Origin: an uncultured Gammaproteobacteria bacterium
GTDB lineage: Bacteria > Pseudomonadota > Gammaproteobacteria > UBA4575
Reading direction: 5' to 3'
NCBI GenBank assembly: GCA_951812785.1
Contig: OX638335.1
Location: forward strand, 1,379,653-1,443,652
Length of the DNA: 64,000 bases
The notes under the pieces: model-generated
The model's input: the letters and a program-made list of their open reading frames with translations, nothing else
Database searches by the model: none
Told to the model about the DNA's origin: nothing
Position numbers and translations under genes: made by a program
In this document: in pieces, positions 18,460 through 27,270 of the stretch
Position numbering within the stretch: position 1 is the stretch's first letter
How the letters are laid out: the number at the start of each line of letters is the position of its first letter

Positions 18460-19509
18460 TTAGTCATACATTTTGCTTGCGTACACCCGGCCCAACAATG
18501 CTGAGTGAGGTGGATAATGAGATTCCTTAGCTTGTTGCCATGCAATTTCTGTTTCTTTCTCAATTCTTAACTCTAAAGACTCAATATCATCTTCAGAATA
18601 AACCCCCCTTGCTAGCATAGCGCATACAAGCCTTGCAACCGGATCACGTTTACGCCAAGCAGCCACTTCTTCCTCAGACCGATTAACCCCTACGTCAATA
18701 TCTTCACGCCAGTCTACATGCCCATACCAGCGATAAGTAACCGCTTCAAGGAAAACAGGCATGCTATTTGTTCGTGCATATGAAATGAGATTTTTAGATG
18801 TCTGATGCATTTTAACAACATCATTACCATCAACAATTTCATAAAGCATGTCATTTGCAACTGCAAACCGTGCAGTTGCATACTTTGGTTGTCTTAGAGA
18901 AATATGCATATGACTTGCAAATAGATTATTCTCAACTACAAACAAAACAGGTACACCCATAACGCGTGCAAGGTTAAGTGACTCATGGACTACTCCTTCT
19001 TCAACCGCCCCATCACCTAAGTAGATAACTCCCACATCTTCCGTATTTTGAAGTTTTGCAGCCAGTGCAGCTCCCACAGCAAGCGGCACAGTACCAGAAA
19101 CTATTGGCACAGAACCATAGAACCCATTAGCCTGGTCCCATAAGTGCATTGACCCACCCATCCCTCTAGATAAGCCATCATCCTTCCCAAGCACTTCTGC
19201 AAATAATCTATATAAGTCAGCCCCCATAGATAGAACATGAGAGTGAGAACGATGTGCTCCAAATATGCGGTCAGTTTTACGAAGATTCCCTGAAATGCCT
19301 ACAGCAATCGCTTCTTGTCCAACCCCTAAGTGCACAGGACCACCAATATCTCCTTCTTTTTTCCCGCGCGCTAAACGTCGTTCAGCATAACGTATACGAA
19401 GCATTCCATTGAGATACCTAATCAAAGTATCACTATCAATATTTTCAATAGAAATAGGCTCCTGAAAATGATCAGGATCAGAAAGTTCTTGCAATAGAAA
19501 ATCATCCAT
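18460..19509 (-). CDS. Thiamine-diphosphate 2-oxoacid dehydrogenase-type E1 alpha subunit
   Basis: 349 residues. The TPP-binding motif begins GDGAVEEGVVHESLNLA and ends at VENN. GAHRSHSHVLSMGADL and SRGMGGSMHLWD are typical of E1-alpha of pyruvate, branched-chain or acetoin dehydrogenases. The first base of its ATG is the last base of the aminotransferase stop (TAATG), and E1-beta follows after 6 bp, so all three are probably translated together. Expected reaction is decarboxylation of a 2-oxoacid to a hydroxyalkyl-TPP intermediate. The keto acid and the acceptor cannot be read from sequence. Confidence 0.88.
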   Translation of the reverse strand: MDDFLLQELSDPDHFQEPISIENIDSDTLIRYLNGMLRIRYAERRLARGKKEGDIGGPVHLGVGQEAIAVGISGNLRKTDRIFGAHRSHSHVLSMGADLYRLFAEVLGKDDGLSRGMGGSMHLWDQANGFYGSVPIVSGTVPLAVGAALAAKLQNTEDVGVIYLGDGAVEEGVVHESLNLARVMGVPVLFVVENNLFASHMHISLRQPKYATARFAVANDMLYEIVDGNDVVKMHQTSKNLISYARTNSMPVFLEAVTYRWYGHVDWREDIDVGVNRSEEEVAAWRKRDPVARLVCAMLARGVYSEDDIESLELRIEKETEIAWQQAKESHYPPHSALLGRVYASKMYD

Positions 19510-20618
19510 TACGAATACTCATAGAAATTACGAACCTTTTTAATAATATACTTAATCTCTTCATCAGAAACTGATGTATTCATTGGGAGCATTAAACACC
19601 GTTTAAAAAAGTGATCTGTCAATGGTAATTCACAACTAAAACCTAGTTGAGAAAACTGATGTACTGGTGTTCCTGCCCATTGAATAATAGTTTTGATACC
19701 ATTTTGTTCGAGAAAAGAGCGTAAATCATCACGGCTGTCTGCTTCCAACTCATAATTCTGATATACGTCGAAGTAATCATCATTACTGCCAGGTGCTGGG
19801 GGAAGGTCAAGTTGCTTAATATCACCAAGACCCCGTTGATAACAGGACGCAATATAACGACGTCGCTCAATATCCATAGGATAGGCTTTGAGTTTATAGT
19901 CCAGAATAGCTGCTTGTAGATTATCCAACCTAGAGTTGTAACCCCAAGCGACTACATCACCACTATCATCACGACCGTGATCTCTCAGCAATGAGATCTT
20001 ACCAGCAAGCTCATCATCATTGGTGACGATAGCTCCACCATCACCAAAACACCCGAGTAGTTTTGCAGGATAAAAGCTAAAAGTACCAAAACTACCAAGC
20101 GTACCTGCATAACGCCCTTTATATTTAGAACCCAATCCTTGTGCAGCATCTTCAAGTACAAGCAGGTTATATTTATCGGCAAGAACTTGAATTTTATCCA
20201 TATCGCATGTTCTTCCATTGATCTGCACTGGCATAATCGCTTTAGTATTAGAATTAATTCTATGCTCAATATCATTTACATCAAGCATATGATCAGAACC
20301 ACACTCTGCTAAAACTGGTACGCTACCAACCAAATGAATCGCTGCAGCTGTAGCAATATAAGTATGGGAAGGTATAATTACCTCATCTCCCTGAGATATC
20401 CTAACAGCTTTAAGACCAATAATAATTGCATCAGTCCCATTAGCAACGCCATACACATACTTTGCATTTATAAAGCGAGCAAGATTAATCTCAAAATCTC
20501 TGAGTTCTTGCTGCATAATATAAGCACCTTTACTGCAAACACTATCGATAAGCCCTAAGAGATTCTCTCTATCTTTCTCAAAAAGATCGGAGTATGGGAA
20601 AAAAGGTATTGTTGTCAT
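19509..20618 (-). CDS. DegT/DnrJ/EryC1-family PLP sugar aminotransferase
   Basis: 369 residues. Cofactor-binding stretches are VANGTDAIIIGLKA, LEDAAQGLGSKYKG and the PLP-lysine motif GTFSFYPAKLLGCFGDGG. The active-site stretch INGRTCDMDKIQ replaces the more common YGQ-type sequence. The enzyme should convert a keto sugar nucleotide to an amino sugar. It differs clearly from the WbpE-like enzyme at 11830 and so probably serves a different sugar, perhaps the 4-keto product of the CapD-like dehydratase or a product linked to the E1 pair it is coupled to. Exact substrate unknown. Confidence 0.87.
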   Translation of the reverse strand: MTTIPFFPYSDLFEKDRENLLGLIDSVCSKGAYIMQQELRDFEINLARFINAKYVYGVANGTDAIIIGLKAVRISQGDEVIIPSHTYIATAAAIHLVGSVPVLAECGSDHMLDVNDIEHRINSNTKAIMPVQINGRTCDMDKIQVLADKYNLLVLEDAAQGLGSKYKGRYAGTLGSFGTFSFYPAKLLGCFGDGGAIVTNDDELAGKISLLRDHGRDDSGDVVAWGYNSRLDNLQAAILDYKLKAYPMDIERRRYIASCYQRGLGDIKQLDLPPAPGSNDDYFDVYQNYELEADSRDDLRSFLEQNGIKTIIQWAGTPVHQFSQLGFSCELPLTDHFFKRCLMLPMNTSVSDEEIKYIIKKVRNFYEYS

Positions 20619-20784
20619 AGCTACTTTACTTCCTGTACATTAAAATCATTTCAACTCGTGGTACTCAAAGATCGCTTATAGGCATGACTCTTATAATTAA
20701 AGCATATCTCACAAAACCCCAATTTCTCGACCTACTTCCATCACCATATATTTCACTCATACAATTTTTTTAAATAGCACTAAT

Positions 20785-21528
20785 TCATTTAGTTTTTTTT
20801 GCAATCATAACAAACTTAAAAGCAGACGCTTTAATACTAAGGCATCTATCTATCCAATTAGAAAATTTGAGCACGTCATTTTGTCGAAGAGTAATTTTAA
20901 GTAAAGGAAAGGCCCAAGAAATACTTCCGAAATATCTATCATCTAGATATCCAAACTTCTGCTTATATTTTTTTATTAAAGAAAGATTTGGCATCCGCTT
21001 CAAGGTGCTCATTGTGCGATTCCCACGCAAATAATGCATCCATCGATTTAATCGATAAATTGGATTGTTATTTAAAGAATCTACAGCAACAAGAATCCCA
21101 CCATGCTTCAAAACACGATAAATTTCATCCATCACTATTTGGTTATCCCCATAACTTAAACTCCCAGCACTAACCACCGCATCAAAAGATTCAGCTTCAA
21201 AAGGTAATGATTCCATATCTGCAATCTTCACAGTCAAATTTCGATACTCTTTTTTTATCACTTCAAGTGATGCAGGCGAAATATCTGTAGCACAAACATG
21301 TGCTCCTGTAGATATTAATATTCCGGTAAATTTGCCTGTACCAGCGCCTATTTCAAGAACCTTATCATTTTCTTTAAGATGCTCTTTTATAATCTTCTCA
21401 TAGCAAACGTACGGAGCATTCAACGGTAAAACTATAGACTTAGTCACAAACTCTTTAGCATCCGACTCTAACAAAGCAGAAGCTCTCAAATCATAACGCT
21501 GTCGTTCTTGGTCTTTATCAGAAATCAT
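20785..21528 (-). CDS. Class I SAM-dependent methyltransferase
   Basis: 247 residues with motif I VLEIGAGTGKFTGIL, the acidic residue of motif II in CATDIS, and post-motifs FDAVVSAGSLSYGD and EIYRVLKHGGILVAVD. A C-terminal region of about 90 residues is specific to this protein. In glycan loci these enzymes methylate sugars or lipid-linked intermediates, but a different acceptor is possible. Overlaps the upstream GT4 gene by 4 bp (ATGA). A 166-bp gap separates it from the aminotransferase gene downstream. Confidence 0.85.
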   Translation of the reverse strand: MISDKDQERQRYDLRASALLESDAKEFVTKSIVLPLNAPYVCYEKIIKEHLKENDKVLEIGAGTGKFTGILISTGAHVCATDISPASLEVIKKEYRNLTVKIADMESLPFEAESFDAVVSAGSLSYGDNQIVMDEIYRVLKHGGILVAVDSLNNNPIYRLNRWMHYLRGNRTMSTLKRMPNLSLIKKYKQKFGYLDDRYFGSISWAFPLLKITLRQNDVLKFSNWIDRCLSIKASAFKFVMIAKKTK

Positions 21529-22805
21529 AGCAAGGACTTACTATTTTGATGTTTGTCTTTAGATGCGAGCGTCTCTAAATGTGTAACCAACGACGAATAC
21601 ACACATTGAAAATCAAATTTTTCATCATATATCTTCTTTGCATTTTCAGACAACTTACTACGTGCATTTTCACCCTGAAGAAGTTTCAATATACATTCGT
21701 ATAGACTATATTTATTATCAGGATCATAATGAATTCCGACATTATTTTTCTCAAGAAGATCTTTTACTTCACCTTGAAGAGAACTCAACAGCGGAAGACT
21801 CAAAGACAAAGAATCTAATATTTTATTTGGAATATTCATTACAAAATTCTTAGTGCTTATATATGGAGCAATTGAAGCAATAGATCTTCCTGCTAATACT
21901 TCTATCTTAGGGCGATCAATCCATCCCGGAAATATCACATTAGGCAGATCACGCATTAAATACTTGACTTCACTAGCTCTCCCGCCATCACCACAAATAA
22001 CAAATTTTATATCGACTTGATTTTGAATTGCTAATTCAGCTGCATGCTTAATTGGCAAAAAATCAAACGCCTGAGAAATACTTCCGATAAAACAAAAGTT
22101 AGCACACCCACTATTTCTTACGCCATATTCATCCCACCATCGCTTAGCGTGATCGATTTCACTTTCAGATGTCCCGCCAGTCTCAGCAGTGAGAGGGAAC
22201 ACCCTATCTTTATTGCCGCATTCTCTTCCAGAAAACTCTCTCGCCCATTCCAAGAAGCCATCTGACATTGTTGATAGACCAGTTGCATCTCTCATAGCCT
22301 TCTTTGCAATGTTAAAATATGGATAAAATAAAATCCTCCCAAAAATTTTAAGATGCGGAGGAAAAATATCAAGAAACATGTCAGGCCACTGATCTTTAAC
22401 ATCTAGCAAGGTTGGTATATTTTTCTTATTCAGCCATTCCACCATAACAGCAGCAGCCTCAATAGGTGGATATCCAACAAATGCAACATCTGGAGCTAAT
22501 AACTCTTTTTTAAGATGTTTTTTTAAATTACTCGCCAATAACCAATGATCGACTAATCTCCCTGGGCCTATATTACGTTTGTAGCCTGGACTTCGCAGCA
22601 ACCTAATTTGCAAATTATCCGAAACTTCAATAACTCTATTTTCCTTGAACCGATGAAGCTTCTTTTGATGATTAAAATCGGTAGCCCACAACACCACACT
22701 ATGACCCTTTGCAATTAAGGCATTACTTAAGTTCATTGCTCGCATACCCCTAACACTACCATCAATATGCAAAGGCTCACCTGTCTGAAATATCCAAACA
22801 ATCAT
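21525..22805 (-). CDS. GT4-family glycosyltransferase (WbuB-like)
   Basis: 426 residues with GT-B architecture. The N-terminus (WIFQTGEPLHIDGSVRGMRAMNLSNAL) has the pattern of WbuB/FnlD-like transferases, and the C-terminal donor domain includes CFIGSISQAFDFLPI and IPNKILDSLSLSLPLL. The usual EX7E glutamate region is less clear than in the other GT4 genes here. Likely adds an amino-sugar residue to a lipid-linked oligosaccharide on the cytoplasmic side. Followed with 4 bp overlap by the methyltransferase gene. Confidence 0.82.
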   Translation of the reverse strand: MIVWIFQTGEPLHIDGSVRGMRAMNLSNALIAKGHSVVLWATDFNHQKKLHRFKENRVIEVSDNLQIRLLRSPGYKRNIGPGRLVDHWLLASNLKKHLKKELLAPDVAFVGYPPIEAAAVMVEWLNKKNIPTLLDVKDQWPDMFLDIFPPHLKIFGRILFYPYFNIAKKAMRDATGLSTMSDGFLEWAREFSGRECGNKDRVFPLTAETGGTSESEIDHAKRWWDEYGVRNSGCANFCFIGSISQAFDFLPIKHAAELAIQNQVDIKFVICGDGGRASEVKYLMRDLPNVIFPGWIDRPKIEVLAGRSIASIAPYISTKNFVMNIPNKILDSLSLSLPLLSSLQGEVKDLLEKNNVGIHYDPDNKYSLYECILKLLQGENARSKLSENAKKIYDEKFDFQCVYSSLVTHLETLASKDKHQNSKSLL

Positions 22806-22883
22806 TATAAATTTTTGATATGCAAGCTTATATCCGGCTAGATGAAAAATATGTGGACAATTGACATTATAGCACTGAACTAT

Positions 22884-24095
22884 TTAATCTTGGCTTTTAA
22901 GAAATTCCTTTGCGTTCAAAAATTGTATACAGCCATTTCTGCATAATAGGAGAAGAGCTAAGACCCCAAATAAAAACCCATTGGATAGCGCAAATGCAGG
23001 CATGGAAGCCATTGGCAGAAAAATCGCGGCGCTGATCAAAATATACCCATGTAATAACTGGCTTCCACACACAGTTAAAATATAGGAGATTAACAATCGC
23101 ATCAGTATCCACATAACCAAGAAAAACATTAAGCCGCCCACACCAAATCTTACTAAACTGTCTGTATCAAACGAGGTAAATGCAGATATATCTCCTGTGT
23201 ATTTATCTTTATATCTACCAACGTAGTATTTAACACCAATTAAATTTGGATAATTAACATTATACCCCTCGCCGATTTCACTATCACTTTCGTGGAAATA
23301 ACGAAACCAGCTCATAGCCACATCCGAAGGTACCAATACTAATCTATAGACTACTTTCCCTTCTATTTTAGCAAAAATACTATCTCCTTCATCCTTTCGG
23401 TATACATCAGCTATTGAGTAAATTTTATTCGGTTCATTTAGAGCATAATTTTGAATACTATCAGAATGCTTATAAAGACTCACAACTGAGATGCACACGA
23501 CAAAAAGCATTAGCCACCGATAAATTTTTAGCTCAGTTTTTACCGACACATAGAACATAAAAACAAATGAAAAGAAAAAAATTATTGCGAATAAATTCAA
23601 GTAAAACGAATAAGATAAAATAAATAGAGGAGAAGTAATTATTAACCCTTTAATATTCGACGATTCCGCCAAAGCGAAAAACACTAAAGGTATAAACAAA
23701 AAATTACAAAAATTTATTAAGTACGACGAATAATAAAAAAGATTACTACTTTTAGCATGAAAGGCTCGTGTTTCAGAATATGAACTGCCCCACCATGAGT
23801 CAAGCAAAGGAATTCCATCATGAAGAACAACATTAATCAGCAATGATAAAATAATAAATATTATTGACGAGTAGACTATAGGCTTAGATACGATTATTTT
23901 AGTAAAATCCTTTTTCGAATATTTTTTTCCTTCAATTCGAAAAAAAAACAAATCCACACAAAACAAAAAAAATAACACGCCCAACGAAAAATAAAAAAAC
24001 TCATATGAATACTCTGCGCTCAGAATATAAGCATTAAGGAACCCAGGAATAGCTATAAAAAAGCAGTACCCGATAGTTGGGGCAAAATTTAACAT
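22884..24095 (-). CDS. Polytopic membrane protein, probable O-antigen polymerase (Wzy-like)
   Basis: 403 residues with about ten to twelve hydrophobic helices and a larger polar loop around residues 210-310 (from YKHSDSIQNYALNEPN to TGDISAFTSFDTDSL). That topology, poor sequence conservation and AT-rich code are typical of Wzy polymerases. The loop holds arginines such as VYRLVLVPSDVAMSWFRYF, as in known Wzy proteins. Its ATG overlaps the stop of the next membrane protein gene upstream by 7 bp. Assignment rests on topology and context, so it is moderate. Confidence 0.62.
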   Translation of the reverse strand: MLNFAPTIGYCFFIAIPGFLNAYILSAEYSYEFFYFSLGVLFFLFCVDLFFFRIEGKKYSKKDFTKIIVSKPIVYSSIIFIILSLLINVVLHDGIPLLDSWWGSSYSETRAFHAKSSNLFYYSSYLINFCNFLFIPLVFFALAESSNIKGLIITSPLFILSYSFYLNLFAIIFFFSFVFMFYVSVKTELKIYRWLMLFVVCISVVSLYKHSDSIQNYALNEPNKIYSIADVYRKDEGDSIFAKIEGKVVYRLVLVPSDVAMSWFRYFHESDSEIGEGYNVNYPNLIGVKYYVGRYKDKYTGDISAFTSFDTDSLVRFGVGGLMFFLVMWILMRLLISYILTVCGSQLLHGYILISAAIFLPMASMPAFALSNGFLFGVLALLLLCRNGCIQFLNAKEFLKSQD

Positions 24096-25654
24096 TCAGA
24101 AACTTTTAGGCTCTCCCTGCAAAACAATAACGCAGTAACTAATAACAAATAAAACAGCTCATAATGGTTACCTGAAAAAAATCTAACAACAAGAAATACA
24201 CACATTATCGAACCTAAAATATTACTATAACAGTCGCCCCTAATCGCCAAATGCATAGCAAACAAAATGATCACACTTAGACTTATAGTTATAATTAATC
24301 CCGCATCCTTAGGCAGATCAAACAGATAATTATGAAAATAAGAATAAGCTTCGACCTGCTTAGTATATAAATTTATAACCTTTATATCTGTCTCTACAGA
24401 TGAACCTATCAAAGAAGATTTTGGCAAATAACGCAACCCCTCTCTAATCAGTAATAGTCTGTCGCTATAATCGTAAACAATCATCTTCTTTGAACAAGAT
24501 GCTAACCATCCCATTTCAGCTTCATCCCCACCAAGATACCCTGCTAACTTCTGATGTTCTTCAAAAAATCTCTCTTGAAAATTTGATGTATTAGCAATTT
24601 TTAAGTAACGATTAACATAATCACTATTACATAAATAGGAAAAAGATATACACCCAACATAATTAACCGCCTTATAGCACTCACTATTTCCATATGCTTT
24701 CAAGTTAGTCCCCTCTGTCTCTGTCTTAGTCCCCTCTGTCTCTGTCTTAGTCCCCTCTGTCTCTGTCTTAGTCCCCTCTGTCTCTGTCTTAGTCCCCTCT
24801 GTCTTTGCCTTTTCACCTATTTTTAGCGAAGACATAATTTCATTATGCATTCTCCCTGCTTCATAGCTTATAGATGGGCTCCCCGATATCGTCCCTACGC
24901 TTTGGACACGAGCCATAAAGATCTGACCGAAGTAATTGATAAATAATAAGCACACTATTACTACCAGACAAAAAATATGTATGGCCGCCTTTATCTTCTT
25001 ATTTAAAATAAATACAGGAACAATTACAGCCAAAGCAACAACTAGCGCTACAACAACTTGTTTCTGCAATGTTGCGAGCAAAGAAAACAAAAATAATGTT
25101 CCCGCAATATATAATACTGAGCGTCTTAATGGGTTTTTGTCTTCAAAAATCAAAAACAATACACCCAACAGCCCCATAAAAAAAACATTAATTAAACCAA
25201 CTTTTCCATTAAAAAAACTCAACCCAGGCGCATCAACACTAGGATCAAAGAGAAATACATAAAAATACCAACTTACAATTGCAAACATGCTTGCAATCAA
25301 AAAGAAAAACTCCATTAAACGTATAGCACCATTTTTAATAGTGTATTCTATGAAACCTGCAGTTATTGCAAAGACGAACGTTAGCCCATATGCAACCTCC
25401 TGATTTTGGGGCAACAAAATAGACAAAGACAAAATCGCTATTACCACAAGCCGGCGTAACATATCTTGTATATATAGCAATGCAAGAATAACAGTCAAAA
25501 CCAATACATAAATTGGAGCATCTACATTAATCTGCTGACTTCTTGGATACGCAAAATAAAGCGTCATCAAAACTAAGGGTACTAAATATGCATTAAGCCT
25601 AGAAAAAATAACTACTCTAAAACTCTCTTTATTCATCATTATTATTTTTTTCAC
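24089..25654 (-). CDS. Polytopic membrane protein with a repeat-bearing periplasmic loop (Wzy/ligase-like)
   Basis: 521 residues. About ten membrane helices in the first 245 residues, then a hydrophilic loop of roughly 160 residues, then two or three final helices. The loop begins with five seven-residue repeats (TEGTKTE) and contains five cysteines (SECYK, VGCISFSYLC, ASCSKK), which could form disulfides in the periplasm. This layout recalls O-antigen polymerases and ligases, but no signature is decisive. Between wzx upstream (186 bp) and the other Wzy-like gene downstream (7 bp overlap). Confidence 0.62.
   Translation of the reverse strand: MKKIIMMNKESFRVVIFSRLNAYLVPLVLMTLYFAYPRSQQINVDAPIYVLVLTVILALLYIQDMLRRLVVIAILSLSILLPQNQEVAYGLTFVFAITAGFIEYTIKNGAIRLMEFFFLIASMFAIVSWYFYVFLFDPSVDAPGLSFFNGKVGLINVFFMGLLGVLFLIFEDKNPLRRSVLYIAGTLFLFSLLATLQKQVVVALVVALAVIVPVFILNKKIKAAIHIFCLVVIVCLLFINYFGQIFMARVQSVGTISGSPSISYEAGRMHNEIMSSLKIGEKAKTEGTKTETEGTKTETEGTKTETEGTKTETEGTNLKAYGNSECYKAVNYVGCISFSYLCNSDYVNRYLKIANTSNFQERFFEEHQKLAGYLGGDEAEMGWLASCSKKMIVYDYSDRLLLIREGLRYLPKSSLIGSSVETDIKVINLYTKQVEAYSYFHNYLFDLPKDAGLIITISLSVIILFAMHLAIRGDCYSNILGSIMCVFLVVRFFSGNHYELFYLLLVTALLFCRESLKVSEC
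24705..24809 (-). repeat. Five 21-bp tandem repeats in the loop of the Wzy-like gene
   Basis: Five head-to-tail units starting at 24705, 24726, 24747, 24768 and 24789. The first four are identical and the fifth ends in two changed bases (ctttgcc for ctctgtc). Each encodes seven residues in frame, so copy-number change would alter loop length without breaking the protein. Typical of slipped-strand variation. Confidence 0.95.
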
Positions 25655-25840
25655 ACTTACTAAATTTCCTCATTCTTGATATCTCTGAAGCTATTATAAT
25701 CAAATGATGAAAAATTCTATATCGCTATTTCACTAAGTCATATGACTACTATTGATCGTAGTAACAAAATTTTATATGTTGCAGGGAGTCTTTTATCGAA
25801 AGACTTTTCTATATATTTAAAGTTAGCATTGCTAGATAAA

Positions 25841-27121
25841 TTAAATTCCTCTAGCAATGCGCTTTAAAAATTTAATATTTACATCGGCTCTATTAGTCCA
25901 TGTTCTATATAAATCATATAAAACAAAAAAGACTCGAATAGCACAAACAAATAAAACTATTGTCGTAGCCTCAGAAATAAACCCGGAAGTGGAGGTCACT
26001 AGAAATAAAATAGCAAGCAAGCATAATTGAGCAAACTGCCACAACATTCTGTAGTAGTATATACCCCTTATTATTGCGACATCTTCAACACCATAATAAA
26101 TAAAATTCATCATTTCCATGATGGCTACCAACTGAATAAAAGGCAGAATGATTTTCCACTCCTCGCCCAACAAAAATAAAATTAACGAATCCCCATAAAA
26201 TATCAGTGCGCCATATGATGGAATGGCAATAATAGTTGAAAGCTTTATCACTCTACGAGGTTGCTCTATTTCACGTACAGAATGGTTCTTATCAGATTTA
26301 TATCTATATCTGAAAACCTGCCCAATGGATTGTCCGAGCACTCCCGTAGGAATACTAATCAATCTATCTGCCATAGCAAATGCTCCCGCGCTACTTCCTC
26401 CACCTACCGCAGCTACTATAAATACTGGGAGTCTGAAATTCATTGTTTTCGAGAGATGGGTTAATAGCAATACAGGAATTTTCGAGGATTGAGCAGACAA
26501 TATTCTTGACATAAACCAGAATAATTTTACTTCTCTAAACTTTAAAATATCTGTAGCCAATAAAAAAGGTATTAATGATAAAAACAAGCCCGATATTTGA
26601 CCAAGAATTAAGCCAAAAACAAGGTTTTCTTTCTCTACTAACAACGCGCATCCAACCGATACTGAAACAAGTCCTATGGAATTGAATACAACCGAACTAC
26701 CATGACAACGAAACTCGCCAATACTGGTAGCATAAAATCTAAAAACTTGGTTTAACCCAAGAAGAAATACCGTCACAGCTACCCAATACAAATATATATG
26801 TATCTCGGCAATTATTCGGCTTGGCTCAAAAAAAATGGTTGCCCAATATACAAATAAAACCGAGACACACACGAAAAAAAACAGAATTAGAGTTATTGAA
26901 AACGCCATAGCTTTCGCCAATTCTTTTGTTTTCATGGTGATAATTAAATGCTCTATTTGAAGAGTTCCAAAAATTACCAATACCCATGCTACTGAGCTAA
27001 AGATTGCAAATACCCCAAAAACCTCCGGATCATATAACCGCGTTAGTATAGGTAATGCCAAAAAATTAATTGTCTGCGCCACTATTTGCCCAGTAGCAAC
27101 ACGTGACATATCAATAATCAT
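25841..27121 (-). CDS. wzx: Wzx-like lipid-linked oligosaccharide flippase
   Basis: 426 residues with about twelve membrane helices. The N-terminus is typical of the PST/MOP flippases (VATGQIVAQTINFLALPILTRLYDPEVFGVFAI), and a central stretch (AFAMADRLISIPTGVLGQSIGQVFRYRY) is characteristic of Wzx-type proteins. It should move undecaprenyl-linked repeat units across the inner membrane for polymerisation by Wzy. Length is within the family range. A 149-bp gap separates it from the upstream GT4 gene and 186 bp from the next. Confidence 0.85.
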   Translation of the reverse strand: MIIDMSRVATGQIVAQTINFLALPILTRLYDPEVFGVFAIFSSVAWVLVIFGTLQIEHLIITMKTKELAKAMAFSITLILFFFVCVSVLFVYWATIFFEPSRIIAEIHIYLYWVAVTVFLLGLNQVFRFYATSIGEFRCHGSSVVFNSIGLVSVSVGCALLVEKENLVFGLILGQISGLFLSLIPFLLATDILKFREVKLFWFMSRILSAQSSKIPVLLLTHLSKTMNFRLPVFIVAAVGGGSSAGAFAMADRLISIPTGVLGQSIGQVFRYRYKSDKNHSVREIEQPRRVIKLSTIIAIPSYGALIFYGDSLILFLLGEEWKIILPFIQLVAIMEMMNFIYYGVEDVAIIRGIYYYRMLWQFAQLCLLAILFLVTSTSGFISEATTIVLFVCAIRVFFVLYDLYRTWTNRADVNIKFLKRIARGI

Positions 27122-27270
27122 TTGACCACCTCAAAATCGATAAAATACATTTGGAATTATAGAAATGATTCAGGGGAAACAAATACTCTTGCTACATTAA
27201 TATGCAAATAAGTCATCTACTTATAGATACAAAGTTTTCAGCAACACCGGATCATTTTATTTGACACAAT

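Noticed and set aside
24705..24809. CRISPR-like array
   Set aside because: Units are contiguous without spacers, in frame, and inside a coding gene; this is a minisatellite.
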